32,595 nucleotides of DNA from Halorubrum halodurans (GCF_002252985.1 NZ_NHPJ01000103.1:26889-59483), one strand, 5' to 3'. Positions 7,926 through 15,672 are shown, counted from the stretch's first letter. Notes: generated by a model from the sequence alone, not told the origin. Translations and numbers: made by a program.

Positions 7926-8573
7926 ATGGCAGCCGCCAGCGTGCGCGCCCGCCTCACGGAGCCGGCCGGCGCGCTCACCGTCCTCCTCACGATCGTCGGA
8001 TACGCCGCCGTCGGCGGCGTCTTCCTCGTTCCGGGGTTCCAGGCGTTGTTCCCGGATCTGACCCGCGAGACGGTCGACCTGCTCGCTCACGCGATCGCCG
8101 CGGTCAACACGGTCACGATCGCCACGCTCTCGCTCGGGTGGTACTGGATCCGCAACGACGAGGTGAAGAAACACGCGGCCGCGATGACGACCTCGTTCGT
8201 CCTCATCCTCGTCTTCCTCGGAATGTATCTGCCGAAGGTCGCCGGCGGCGGGACGAAGTACTTCGTCGGCCCGGACCCGGCCTACTACGCGTACCTGGTC
8301 ATGCTCGCGATCCACATCGTGTTGTCGGTCGTCTCCGTGCCGGTCGTCCTCTACGCGCTGCTGCTCGGGCTCACCCACAGCGAGCGCGAGCTCAGGAACG
8401 AGGTCCCGCACGCGCGGGTCGGCCGGATCGCCGCGAGCGCGTGGCTCCTCTCGCTGGTGCTGGGCGTCGTCACGTACCTCCTGTTGAACCACGTGTACGA
8501 CTCGACGTTCGAGGCGGCGGAGACGGCCGCCGAGTCCGCGTCGGTGCTCCTCCCGCTCGTTCCGGTCGTCTAA
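7926..8573 (+). CDS. DUF420 family membrane protein
   Basis: A 215-residue membrane protein with five hydrophobic segments (about residues 17-37, 50-70, 86-104, 121-147, 167-180). Histidines are spread along or beside the helices: His55, His83, His130, His141, His179. This matches the DUF420 family, whose members in bacteria are linked to cytochrome oxidase maturation (CtaM-like). A role in assembling a terminal oxidase is therefore a reasonable family-based guess, but no oxidase subunit is visible in this window. It has a weak TATA-like GATTAGC 26 bases before the ATG. The next gene converges on it from the minus strand. Confidence 0.82.
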   Translation: MAAASVRARLTEPAGALTVLLTIVGYAAVGGVFLVPGFQALFPDLTRETVDLLAHAIAAVNTVTIATLSLGWYWIRNDEVKKHAAAMTTSFVLILVFLGMYLPKVAGGGTKYFVGPDPAYYAYLVMLAIHIVLSVVSVPVVLYALLLGLTHSERELRNEVPHARVGRIAASAWLLSLVLGVVTYLLLNHVYDSTFEAAETAAESASVLLPLVPVV

Positions 8574-8609
8574 CTGATTCGGGCCCTCCGAGACGGGGCG
8601 GTCGCCCCC

Positions 8610-9914
8610 TCAGTACGGCCAGTCGCCGATAATCTTCATCCCCGCCGCGAGGTCCTCCTCCTCGAGTTGCTCCGCGATCGCCTCCGGCTCGCGCCGGTCG
8701 ATCTCGGTGTCGTCGTCGGCCAGATCGACGACGAGCTCGGTGAGGAGGACCGCCTGCTCGCGGAGGTTGCGGACCTCGAGCTTGTCGAGCGTGTCGGCGA
8801 AGGTGTGGCCCCACCCTCGGCCTTCGGTGCCGGTCTCGCTCATGACGTGGTAGCCGGGGACGCCCCACTGGACGTACGGCCAGTGGTCGCTGTGGGGGCC
8901 GAGCCGCGGGACGGTGCCCGCGGGGTGGTCGAAGCGGTCGGCGACCGCCTCGGCGGCGTCGTCGAGGTCGTCGAAGCCGTGGGTGTAGAACTTCAGCGTC
9001 CGGCCGCGACCGACGCCGTCGTTGTTCACGATCGCCTTGACCGTGTCGTGGTCGCGTTCGGCCGCGTCGTGGCTCGACCCCACCAGTCCGACCTCCTCGG
9101 CGCCGTACACCAGACAGTGGACGCGCGTGTCGAGCTCGTCCTCGCGCGCCGCGAGCGCCTTCGCGACCTCCACCACGATCGCGGTGCCCGCGCCGTTGTC
9201 GCCCGCGCCCTCGGCGATGTCGTGGGCGTCGACGTGGCTCGTCACGAGCACCGCCTCCTCCGTGTCCGGGCCGAGGTCCGCGTGGACGTTGTAGCTCGTC
9301 GCGTCGTGTGCGTCCGCGTCGACCCCGACGGTCACGTCCTCGCCGTCGAACCGCCTCGAGAGCCGCGAGCCGACCTCCTTGGAGACGCCCACCGCGGGGA
9401 CGTCGCCGATCGGGGCCTCCGCAGTCCCGACGCTCCCGGTGGGCGGGAGACAGCCCTCGACGTGGTTCCGGAAGACGAACGCGGCCGCGCCGCCCTCGAC
9501 GGCGTAGTAGTACTTCTCGCGCCGGTGGATGAACCGGTCGTAGTAGTCGGGGACGTTCGAGGCGGCCATCACGACCTTCCCCTCGACGTCCTCCCGCTCG
9601 AAGTCCTCGGGGAGGCCGTACCCCAGGTCGACCAGCTCGCCCGTGACCTCGCCGGACGGGCTTCGCGGGAGCGCGATGCTGTCCTGGGTCGTGTCGCCGG
9701 CGCGAACCGCCGACGAGCCGCGCGTCCACCCCTGGATGTCGAACGACTCCAGCCGCGCGTCGCGCGCGCCTACGGACTCGAGCGCGTCCCGTGTCGCCTC
9801 CGCGGCGCGACGCTCGCCGTCGCTGCCGGCCATGCGGTCCCCGATGTCGACGAGCGTCTCGAGGTGGTTCCATCCCGCGTCGCTCGTGAACGTCTCTCCG
9901 ATCCACGTCGTCAT
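8610..9914 (-). CDS. M28 family zinc peptidase
   Basis: A 434-residue peptidase of the aminopeptidase S/Y (M28) clan. A protease-associated-like insert probably covers residues 115-190. Metal and catalytic residues are recognisable in order: SHVDAHD (His and Asp), GAGDNGAG (bridging Asp), YGAEEVG (Glu pair), then HSDHWPY and GWGHTFADTLDKLE, which supplies the last His. There is no Tat or Sec signal peptide and no lipobox, so it should act in the cytosol as a two-zinc aminopeptidase or carboxypeptidase. The start at 9914 is supported by a CTCAAG box about 27 bases upstream; longer in-frame starts would run across the promoter. Confidence 0.9.
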   Translation of the reverse strand: MTTWIGETFTSDAGWNHLETLVDIGDRMAGSDGERRAAEATRDALESVGARDARLESFDIQGWTRGSSAVRAGDTTQDSIALPRSPSGEVTGELVDLGYGLPEDFEREDVEGKVVMAASNVPDYYDRFIHRREKYYYAVEGGAAAFVFRNHVEGCLPPTGSVGTAEAPIGDVPAVGVSKEVGSRLSRRFDGEDVTVGVDADAHDATSYNVHADLGPDTEEAVLVTSHVDAHDIAEGAGDNGAGTAIVVEVAKALAAREDELDTRVHCLVYGAEEVGLVGSSHDAAERDHDTVKAIVNNDGVGRGRTLKFYTHGFDDLDDAAEAVADRFDHPAGTVPRLGPHSDHWPYVQWGVPGYHVMSETGTEGRGWGHTFADTLDKLEVRNLREQAVLLTELVVDLADDDTEIDRREPEAIAEQLEEEDLAAGMKIIGDWPY

Positions 9915-10018
9915 GGCACAGGGATATGAGCGCCGGCGCTTGAGGGTTCGGGAAGCGGAGAACCCGCCCGTTCGACGGCCGTCCCGGTCCGCTTCGACGG
10001 TCCCGGTCGGAACCGGGG

Positions 10019-10027
10019 CTTTTTCTA
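10019..10027 (+). promoter_or_regulatory. TATA-like box of the NAD kinase-like gene
   Basis: CTTTTTCTA centred about 28 bases before the ATG at 10051. A short G+C hairpin and imperfect direct repeats (TTCGACGG at 9971 and 9993, TCCCGGTC at 9982 and 10001) lie directly upstream and could be regulator-binding sites. Confidence 0.5.
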
Positions 10028-10050
10028 CCGTGCCGGCGGAGCCCTCGCGT

Positions 10051-10839
10051 ATGGGAGATCCGGCGTCCCGCGTCGCCGTCGTCGGCAGTGGCGACTCCGT
10101 CGTCGACCACGCGGAGCGTGCCGTCCGCACAGCCGGCGGCCGCCTCGTCGACCCCGCCGCCGCCGACGCGGTCGTCGCCCTGGGCGACGAGGCGGTTCGG
10201 GACGCCCTCCTCGCGTCCGCGCCGTCCGACCGGCGCGTCCGCCCCGCCTCCTCGCGTGGCGACTCCCCCGTTCCGTGTCGCGTCGACGCGCCCGTCCTCC
10301 CCGTCCGTGCGGGACGGCACGCGGTCGACCCGGCGAGCCTCGACGACGCGATCCGCGGCCTCCTCGACGGGAACGCCCGGCGCGTCGCCCACCCGATCCT
10401 CGCCGTCGGCGGCGACGACGAGCCGCTCCGCCGGGCCGTCCTCGACGTCGGCTTCGTCACCGACGAGCCGGCTCGCATCTCCGAGTACGCGGTCGACCTC
10501 GCGGCCGACCGCGAGGCGGCGTTCAGGGCGGACGGCGTCGTCGTCGCGACGCCGATGGGAAGCGACGGATACGCGGCCGCCGCCGGCGGACCGCTGCTCG
10601 AGGCCGGCGGTGGGCTGTCGGTCGTCCCGATCGCGCCGTTCACGACCCGACACGACGCGTGGGTCGTTCGGGACGGCGTGGGGATCTCGGTCCGCCGCGA
10701 CGCCGAGACCGTCTCGATCGTCGTCGACGGCGACCGCCGGGGCGCGGTGACGCCGGGACGCCCGATCCGGATCGAGGTCACCGACCGGGTCGAGACCCTC
10801 CGGCTTTCCCCCTCCTTCCCGGTCGACGCCGAGCGCTGA
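10051..10839 (+). CDS. NAD kinase-like protein, GGDG motif absent
   Basis: A 262-residue protein whose C-terminal two thirds fits the NAD kinase fold. It has the nucleotide-binding ISEYAVDL segment, then ADGVVVATPMGSDGYAAAAG (about residues 160-179), which mirrors the DGxxVATPTGSTAYxxSAGG signature. The beta-sandwich end follows, with VVPIAPFTTRH and VSIVVDGDRRG. In true NAD kinases a GGDGT loop in the N-terminal domain binds ATP and the catalytic Asp. Here the matching place reads VVALGDEAVR, and I see no GGDG elsewhere. It may be an inactive or sensory paralogue, or use a different phosphoryl donor. A complete NAD kinase should exist elsewhere in the genome. Confidence 0.75.
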   Translation: MGDPASRVAVVGSGDSVVDHAERAVRTAGGRLVDPAAADAVVALGDEAVRDALLASAPSDRRVRPASSRGDSPVPCRVDAPVLPVRAGRHAVDPASLDDAIRGLLDGNARRVAHPILAVGGDDEPLRRAVLDVGFVTDEPARISEYAVDLAADREAAFRADGVVVATPMGSDGYAAAAGGPLLEAGGGLSVVPIAPFTTRHDAWVVRDGVGISVRRDAETVSIVVDGDRRGAVTPGRPIRIEVTDRVETLRLSPSFPVDAER

Positions 10840-10850
10840 TCGGAAAGGTT

Positions 10851-10858
10851 CTAATAAC
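10851..10858 (+). promoter_or_regulatory. TATA-like box
   Basis: CTAATAAC centred about 25 bases before the ATG at 10879. It favours that ATG over the in-frame GTG at 10861. Confidence 0.6.
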
Positions 10859-10878
10859 TCGTGAACGGAGGGATCGGT

Positions 10879-11322
10879 ATGGATCCACTGCAGTTCCTCG
10901 TTCCGTTCGGCTGGCTGTCGGCCGTCGGGCCGGCGTTGCCGTACGCGATCCTCGTGATGGCGCTCGCGAACCTGGCGACTCGGCACCTCGCACACAGACG
11001 GCACGTGGAACAGGCGGCGGAGAGTGACGCGGTCGAACAGTACGCTCCGCACGTGTTCACGAACTTCGGGCTCGCGTCGTTGAGCTTCCTGTTCGCGGTC
11101 CACGCGCCGACCAGGGGAACCATCCTCACCTTCCTCGTGGTGACGATGATCATCGCGGACCTGTTCGAGTTCGAGGCCCGCAACGTCGAGGCCCGCAACG
11201 ACATGACCGTCGAGGCGCCGAAGAGCGCCATCGTCACCTCGGGGCTCATCCTGCTGTTCGCCTCCTACTACTCGCTGTTCTTCCTCGTCGAGGGGTTCTG
11301 GAACCAGGCGATCGTCGCCTGA
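10879..11322 (+). CDS. Small haloarchaeal membrane protein
   Basis: A 147-residue membrane protein with about four hydrophobic segments (about residues 10-30, 60-80, 85-100, 120-145). The conserved-looking loop FEFEARNVEARNDM follows the third helix. It resembles the haloarchaeal family I recall as DUF7313, which is found close to the cytochrome b cluster genes in related genomes. That is context from memory, not proof. No catalytic motif is visible. The ATG at 10879 is preferred because the TATA-like box lies 25 bases upstream and the protein then starts MDPLQFLVPF, as its relatives do. It may take part in respiratory complex assembly; function unknown. Confidence 0.72.
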   Translation: MDPLQFLVPFGWLSAVGPALPYAILVMALANLATRHLAHRRHVEQAAESDAVEQYAPHVFTNFGLASLSFLFAVHAPTRGTILTFLVVTMIIADLFEFEARNVEARNDMTVEAPKSAIVTSGLILLFASYYSLFFLVEGFWNQAIVA

Positions 11323-11469
11323 CACGCGACGCGCCCCTCCGGAGCAGTCACCGCCACCCGCTCCCTGCCGTCCGCTCCGACAGTTACGTTCGACCCGCCG
11401 TCAAGCGACCCGAGGGCCGAGACGTGGACTCCCTCCCGTCCGTCGAGAGCCTCCCGACCGGACGGGGGC

Positions 11470-11772
11470 TCACGGCTCCGTTCGGAGCGCGTACACGATA
11501 CACGACAGCCTGCCGATCTCCAGCGTCTGGATGACCGCCCGCGTCGGCGGGGCGGGGATCGCCGGAAACAGGAACACCAGCGCCACCACCGGGATCGGCA
11601 GATCAAGGACGACCCCGAAGCCGGCGGCGAAATACAGCATCGGCCGGCTGTCGTTCCGTCGGTACCCCCTGTAGGCGAGGGAGGCGATGAACAGGCCGAG
11701 CGCCGCGCCGATCATCTCGTACGCCTGGAGGAGCGGACGACCCCCGGCCGCGAGCGGGACGGCGTCGACCAT
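11470..11772 (-). CDS. Small membrane protein, DUF7521-like
   Basis: A 100-residue protein with about three hydrophobic segments (about residues 17-35, 45-68 and a weaker one at 80-98). The loop YRGYRRNDSRPMLYFAAGFG resembles the haloarchaeal family I recall as DUF7521. In related genomes such genes normally follow a winged-helix regulator whose end overlaps the start of the membrane protein. Here the upstream sequence still reads as the tail of such a regulator, but that gene seems broken. The membrane protein itself is open from ATG to TGA. Function unknown; a sensor partner of the regulator is a guess. Confidence 0.65.
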   Translation of the reverse strand: MVDAVPLAAGGRPLLQAYEMIGAALGLFIASLAYRGYRRNDSRPMLYFAAGFGVVLDLPIPVVALVFLFPAIPAPPTRAVIQTLEIGRLSCIVYALRTEP

Positions 11773-12125
11773 CTCGGATCCCCTCGACGAAGCGGGTGAG
11801 TCGGTCGGCCGTGCGTTCCCGTCTGTCGACGTGGAGCCGCGGCTCGCCGTCGGCCAACTCGACGGTCACCCGCTCGAGGTTCGGCGAGTACACCGTCTCG
11901 TGGCGCTCGCGCTCGTGGGATACCACGGTCCCGAGACGCTCTCCGCCGCCGCGGCTCGGGGGCCGACCGGCGCCGCCGACGAGCCGGAGCGCGGCCCGAC
12001 CGGCGCCGCCGGCTCGACGCCGGGAACGAGCGAGACGTGAGAGCGTTCGTCGACGCGTCGGAGGCGTCGTCGCCGAAGCCGCAAGCGATCGGCGGAGCGG
12101 CGCCGCTCCCGCGGGACGGAGGACG
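11770..12125 (-). pseudogene. Remnant of a winged-helix regulator
   Basis: Between the DUF7521-like gene and the cytochrome cluster there is no intact gene, but one minus-strand frame keeps recognisable pieces. A recognition-helix-like SATTPPTRRRTLSRL is followed, after a degraded Gly/Arg-rich middle, by ETVYSPNLERVTVELADGEP and a tail ending RLTRFVEGIR. These match the recognition helix, wing and C-terminal strand of haloarchaeal HTH regulators that precede DUF7521 genes. There is no in-frame start codon, the N-terminal half is missing, and the frame runs past the expected end into the next gene. A 33-base partial duplication sits in the middle. The remaining bases of this 369-base gap show nothing else. 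Confidence 0.5.
11963..12011. repeat. 16-bp direct repeat, 33-bp period
   Basis: CCGACCGGCGCCGCCG occurs at 11963-11978 and again at 11996-12011. The 33-base period keeps frame and expands the middle of the regulator remnant. Confidence 0.8.
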
Positions 12126-12141
12126 AGCGAGAAGCAGGTCG

Positions 12142-12414
12142 TCAGTTCGCGGCGTCGTCGCCGATGCTGCCGCGCAGCTCCCGGCTGATCGGGATGAGGA
12201 TCCAGAAGGTGAGCGGGCCGAGGATCATCAGCCAGTAGAGCACGTCGCCGACGAGGACGCCGATCTCGCCGTACACCGTGTTGACGCCCTCCGGCGCGTT
12301 CACCAGCTGAACGACCTCGTAGTACGAGGGGGTCCGGTACCACGCGCCGAAGGTGATCCAGCCGAGGCCCCCGAGAGCGAACAGGGCCAGCCCCTTCATG
12401 AACTCGTCTGCCAT
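12142..12414 (-). CDS. Small membrane protein of cytochrome b cluster (DUF7314-like)
   Basis: A 90-residue protein with two hydrophobic segments (about residues 7-25 and 50-75) separated by a loop with YYEVVQLVNAPEGVNTVYGE. I recall it as a haloarchaeal family (DUF7314) found next to cytochrome b subunits. It begins four bases after the stop of the preceding small membrane gene, so it is the last gene of the cluster's transcript. There are no heme or metal ligands in the membrane part, so an accessory or structural subunit is more likely than an electron carrier. The function is inferred from gene neighbourhood only. Confidence 0.75.
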   Translation of the reverse strand: MADEFMKGLALFALGGLGWITFGAWYRTPSYYEVVQLVNAPEGVNTVYGEIGVLVGDVLYWLMILGPLTFWILIPISRELRGSIGDDAAN

Positions 12415-12418
12415 TGTA

Positions 12419-12895
12419 TCACCCTTCGTTGGAGTCCTCTTGAGGCTTTCCCATTCCTTGAGCCCGGAACCGCGTCCCGAGGACGTACACCGCCGTTCCG
12501 AGCAGGATGGAGCCGACGCCGCCGATGGCGAGAAGCGCCGTCAGCGTGTCCGCCGCGAGCCCGACCCCGACGCTCTCGAGCGCGAAGACGATGAGCCGGC
12601 GAACGACGCTCACCTGGATGGTCGCGGCGTCGACGAGGACGAACCCGATCAGGTACGTCACCACGGCCGCAAGCGTCGACAGCGCGGTGACGGTCTTGTA
12701 CAGCCGGAGCGGAACGACCACCTCGCGGCCGTTCGGCCCGACCCGCGGCCCGACCGGCTCGTTCCGCGGGTCCGACTCGTCGTCGACGGCGATCGGGTCG
12801 CCGGTGTCGTCGACCGCCTGCCGCTCGACACCCCCGCCGGGCTCGTCGCGGTCGTCGGTCTCGGTGCGGTCGACGGCGTCGTCTGTGTCGGACAT
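12419..12895 (-). CDS. Membrane protein of cytochrome b cluster (DUF7315-like)
   Basis: A 158-residue protein. The first 60 or so residues are acidic and probably disordered, followed by three hydrophobic segments (about residues 68-90, 103-120 and 120-142) and a short polar tail. It resembles a haloarchaeal family I recall as DUF7315, seen with split cytochrome b genes. No cofactor-binding motif is visible. It lies 33 bases after the C-terminal cytochrome b gene and four bases before the last gene of the cluster. It is probably a small accessory subunit or assembly factor of the quinol-oxidising complex; this rests on context. Confidence 0.75.
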   Translation of the reverse strand: MSDTDDAVDRTETDDRDEPGGGVERQAVDDTGDPIAVDDESDPRNEPVGPRVGPNGREVVVPLRLYKTVTALSTLAAVVTYLIGFVLVDAATIQVSVVRRLIVFALESVGVGLAADTLTALLAIGGVGSILLGTAVYVLGTRFRAQGMGKPQEDSNEG

Positions 12896-12928
12896 GGAAA
12901 CGAGAACGGGAACGGTGGTCTTCGGCCG

Positions 12929-13717
12929 TTACTTCGGCGGGCGCAGCATGTAGTACCGACGGTTGAGGTCGTACATGTACCCCTCCCGCATCGTCTTCAG
13001 GACTGCGTAGGTGATGATCCCGCAGAGCACCGGCAGCAGGAACGTCAGCGTGATGAGCAGGTCGAGCCCGAACGGGAAGAAGTTCTGGATGGCGAGCGCG
13101 GCGAGCGTGAGCGAGAGCACGACGCCGGTCACGCCGACGGCCGCCCAGAACGGCTCCTCGACCGGGCGCCGGGCGCTCCCCTTGTTGAGGAACGGCACGA
13201 GCCCGATGGCGCCGAAGACGATGCCGTGCGCGATGATCCCGAGGAACTCGTTGCCGAGCAGGATGTTCCCGTCGAGCACCGCGAGCTGGGGGTTCAGCGG
13301 GTTGAGCTTCAACAGCCCGAACGACCAGTAGAGGTACCAGTCCGGCAGGATGATCGCCGGCGTCGAGCCGGGGTTGGCCGGGTGGCCGAAGTGCGGCGGC
13401 ATCAGCGCCGCGATGAAGATCAGGATTCCGACGAAGAAGCTCGTGATCGCGAGGTTGCGGATCGTCTCGTGGGGCCACGCGGGAAAGCCGAGCACGTCGC
13501 GCTCGACGTACGTCGACTCGGTACGCAGGTCCTCGTCCTCGCGGCGGGACCGCTCGAAGTACTGGTAGGTGAGCTGGGCGAGCCCCTGGGAGTGCTCCTT
13601 GCGCTCGCTCCAGGTCGGGGTCTCGTCGTCCGGCGGCACCGTCGCCGGCGGCCCCCCGTCGGTGCGCGCTTCCTCGTCGGTTCCGCCGTCCGTCATGGCT
13701 TGGTTGTCGTCGGTCAT
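12929..13717 (-). CDS. Cytochrome b, C-terminal subunit (subunit IV-like)
   Basis: A 262-residue membrane subunit equivalent to cytochrome b6f subunit IV, the C-terminal third of mitochondrial cytochrome b. It holds the quinol-oxidation (Qo) signature LPDWYLYW, with PDWY at residues 125-128, a conservative form of the classical PEWY. Before it come about 80 acidic, probably cytosolic residues and then LGFPAWPHETIRN. Three to four hydrophobic segments follow (about 89-106, 155-178, 190-210 and 217-240). It is encoded four bases after the N-terminal cytochrome b gene, and the two proteins must assemble together in the cytoplasmic membrane. An internal ATG seven codons downstream is an alternative start. 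Confidence 0.92.
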   Translation of the reverse strand: MTDDNQAMTDGGTDEEARTDGGPPATVPPDDETPTWSERKEHSQGLAQLTYQYFERSRREDEDLRTESTYVERDVLGFPAWPHETIRNLAITSFFVGILIFIAALMPPHFGHPANPGSTPAIILPDWYLYWSFGLLKLNPLNPQLAVLDGNILLGNEFLGIIAHGIVFGAIGLVPFLNKGSARRPVEEPFWAAVGVTGVVLSLTLAALAIQNFFPFGLDLLITLTFLLPVLCGIITYAVLKTMREGYMYDLNRRYYMLRPPK

Positions 13718-13721
13718 TGGC

Positions 13722-14531
13722 TTAGTGCGGCTCCGCGATCCCCTGCACCCAGACGATGCCGACGTGGAGCGCGATGAGCGACGTCACCACGAACGGCAAC
13801 ACGAAGACGTGCAGGATGTACATTCTCACGAGCGTCGCCTGTCCGAGGGTGAACCCGCCGAACAACAGCTGTGCCGCCCACTCCCCCACGATCGGGGTCG
13901 CGAGCGCCATCTCGACGCCGATCTGTGCCGCCCAGAAGGACAGCTGCTTCCACGGGAGGACGTACCCGGAGAACCCGAAGAAGAGGGTCAACCCGATCAA
14001 CACGACCCCGAGGATCCAGTTGACCTCGCGGGGCTCCTTGTACGCGCCCGTGAAGTAGACGCGGAGCATGTGGAGGAACACCGCGGCGACCATGAACTGG
14101 GCCGCCCAGCTGTGGATCGACCGGAGCATGAACCCGAACTGGACGTCCTTGAGGATCAGGACGACGGAGTCGTACGCGGCGGTCGGGTCACCCTGCGCGG
14201 CGGCGCCCGCGGTCGACGGGGAGTAGTAGAAGCCCAACATCGCGCCCGAGACCGCCGCGACGAGGTAGGCGATGATGGACAGGGACCCGAGCGAGTACAG
14301 CGGGTACCAGTACCAGAACTTGTTGTCGAGGTCGTACTGCTCGGTGTGGCTCTTCGGCATCTGGAGGTTCGCGCGGTAGTACATCGTCTCCAGCAGCTCG
14401 AGGTAGTCGACGATGCGAAGCCGCTTGTCGACCCAGATGAGCGTGGTGAGGAACGCGGTCTCGATGACCGTCAGGTCCTGTTTTTTGAGCCACGCGTTGT
14501 GGTCCATCTCGTCGGTCTTTTTGAGGCTCAT
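13722..14531 (-). CDS. Cytochrome b, N-terminal subunit (b6-like)
   Basis: A 269-residue di-heme subunit of a quinol-oxidising cytochrome b complex. Four histidines expected to hold the two b hemes are visible: His140 and His154 on one helix (LRSIHSWAAQ, VFLHMLR), and His241 and His256 on another (YILHVFVL, LIALHVG). The 15-residue step between the second pair follows the b6 pattern rather than the 14-residue step of mitochondrial cytochrome b. Four transmembrane helices are clear, and the conserved GFSGYVLPW follows helix three. The first 80 residues are a soluble haloarchaeal extension. No Rieske gene lies beside it; its neighbours are a blue copper protein and small membrane proteins. Confidence 0.94.
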   Translation of the reverse strand: MSLKKTDEMDHNAWLKKQDLTVIETAFLTTLIWVDKRLRIVDYLELLETMYYRANLQMPKSHTEQYDLDNKFWYWYPLYSLGSLSIIAYLVAAVSGAMLGFYYSPSTAGAAAQGDPTAAYDSVVLILKDVQFGFMLRSIHSWAAQFMVAAVFLHMLRVYFTGAYKEPREVNWILGVVLIGLTLFFGFSGYVLPWKQLSFWAAQIGVEMALATPIVGEWAAQLLFGGFTLGQATLVRMYILHVFVLPFVVTSLIALHVGIVWVQGIAEPH

Positions 14532-14538
14532 TGATTGA

Positions 14539-14928
14539 TCACTTCTTGTAGTACGGGTACACCGCCCGCTTGACGGTCTCCCAGGCGTCGCCGGTCTCCA
14601 GTTCCACGCCGTCCTTGTCCTCCTCCCGGACGTAGAGGTCCTCCCACTTCCGACGGCGTTTCTTGACGATCATCACGTCGGGGAGGAACTCCTTCCGGTA
14701 CAACAGGAGTATGAACGCGAGATCCAAAAAGATCAGTGCCAACAGCGCGCCCATGAACATGTTTCCGGCCTCCGTCGACGCCCACGTGAACATCAGGCCG
14801 TAGACGAAGAGGAAGACGAACACGACCTCGATGATCGTGAGGAGGACGATCGCGATGGCGGCCGCGGTGCTCTCTCTGGCGGGCTCGTAGCGGTGGATGT
14901 CGCCGTAGGAGGAGCCGCTCGAACTCAT
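14539..14928 (-). CDS. Membrane protein of cytochrome b cluster (DUF7318-like)
   Basis: A 129-residue protein with two strong hydrophobic segments (about residues 22-45 and 54-74) and a basic, soluble C-terminal half (IVKKRRRKWEDLYVREED and a closing KRAVYPYYKK). It matches my recollection of a haloarchaeal family (DUF7318) found only in this cluster. The ATG overlaps the copper-protein stop by four bases (ATGA), and the stop is seven bases before the cytochrome b ATG. This strongly suggests co-translation and a shared complex. It could dock the copper protein or stabilise cytochrome b; the actual function is unknown. Confidence 0.8.
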   Translation of the reverse strand: MSSSGSSYGDIHRYEPARESTAAAIAIVLLTIIEVVFVFLFVYGLMFTWASTEAGNMFMGALLALIFLDLAFILLLYRKEFLPDVMIVKKRRRKWEDLYVREEDKDGVELETGDAWETVKRAVYPYYKK

Positions 14929-15575
14929 CGTCCCCCTCCGTGGCCCGTGTGTGCGGACTCGCCGTACTTCAGCATGTAGAAGGTGAACACGAACGTGAGC
15001 ACGATCCCGAGGCCGGCGGAGACGCCGACCCAGTGGGCGTGGATCGGCATGCCGACGTCCGCGATGTCCTCGGGCCACCCGGTGTTCCCGCCGCCGCCGC
15101 CAGCCTCGACCGTCGGGACGTCTCCCCCGACGGCGAGGCCGGCGTGCATGCCGACCGCGGTGTGGGGGACGCAGTGGTAGTGGGTGATGCCGGCGTCCTC
15201 CTCGCTGGTCTCGTACTCGTAGGTGTACCCCTCCTCGCCGACGGCGTCGCCGCTGTCGAGGGAGGCCGGCCCGCCGCCCTCGACGGTCTGGACGTTGTGT
15301 GCACCTCCGGCTCCCGTCCACTCCCAGGTGATCGTCGTCCCCGGATCCACCCAGACCTGGGTCGGATCGAACGCGAGGCCGCTGTCGCCCGCGCCGACCG
15401 AGATCGTGACCGAGTCCTGGCCCCTGGCGTCCAGGTACGACCCCACGTTCCCGTTCGTGGCGCTCGGCCAGTCCGGTTGCACCTCCTGTGCGGCGGCCGT
15501 TCCCGTCGCCCCGGCCGAGGCTGCGACCGCGGCGGTCGTGCCGCCGGCCGTTCGCACGAATTCCCGCCTTTTCAT
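14925..15575 (-). CDS. Membrane-anchored blue copper protein (halocyanin-like)
   Basis: A 216-residue exported electron carrier. The N-terminus is a twin-arginine signal (MKRREFVRTAGG, then an Ala/Gly-rich stretch to AAAQ near residue 30). There is no lipobox cysteine; a transmembrane segment near residues 182-202 with a short polar tail anchors it instead. The cupredoxin domain shows all four type-1 copper ligands: His93 (GAHNVQ), Cys135, His138 and Met143 (HCVPHTAVGM). It therefore faces the outside of the cell. As first gene of the run into cytochrome b, it is the best local candidate for accepting electrons from the complex. Its promoter box lies 28 bases before the ATG. Confidence 0.92.
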   Translation of the reverse strand: MKRREFVRTAGGTTAAVAASAGATGTAAAQEVQPDWPSATNGNVGSYLDARGQDSVTISVGAGDSGLAFDPTQVWVDPGTTITWEWTGAGGAHNVQTVEGGGPASLDSGDAVGEEGYTYEYETSEEDAGITHYHCVPHTAVGMHAGLAVGGDVPTVEAGGGGGNTGWPEDIADVGMPIHAHWVGVSAGLGIVLTFVFTFYMLKYGESAHTGHGGGR

Positions 15576-15600
15576 ACAGGCTCACTCAGGACGGAGTGCG

Positions 15601-15606
15601 CTTAAA
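15601..15606 (-). promoter_or_regulatory. TATA box of the cytochrome b cluster
   Basis: On the minus strand this reads TTTAAG, centred 28 bases before the copper-protein ATG at 15575, giving a leaderless start. Confidence 0.65.
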
Positions 15607-15632
15607 CCCACCGACTATCTTCGATCGGTGGG
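15607..15632. promoter_or_regulatory. Inverted repeat upstream of cytochrome b promoter
   Basis: CCCACCGA (15607-15614) and TCGGTGGG (15625-15632) form a perfect eight-base stem with a ten-base loop. It touches the TATA box of the cluster and follows the end of the upstream gene. It could be a regulator operator next to the BRE, or part of a terminator for the upstream gene. A second partial palindrome, GAGGG...CCCTC, follows at 15644-15660. Confidence 0.5.
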
Positions 15633-15672
15633 CGGATAGTAAGAGGGGTTGAAACCCTCGAATTCGGCAGTT

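Noticed and set aside
10002..10027. Short G+C hairpin followed by a T run, like a bacterial intrinsic terminator
   Set aside because: No plus-strand gene ends upstream of it, and the T run sits 28 bases before an ATG, where it serves better as a TATA-like box.
11424..11540. Short GTG frame on the plus strand in the gap after the small membrane protein
   Set aside because: It runs antisense into the DUF7521-like gene and shows no domain; the 147-base gap 11323-11469 otherwise holds nothing I can support.
12353..14534. Long plus-strand open frames opposite the cytochrome b genes
   Set aside because: The minus strand encodes unmistakable cytochrome b subunits; the plus-strand translations are charged low-complexity shadows.
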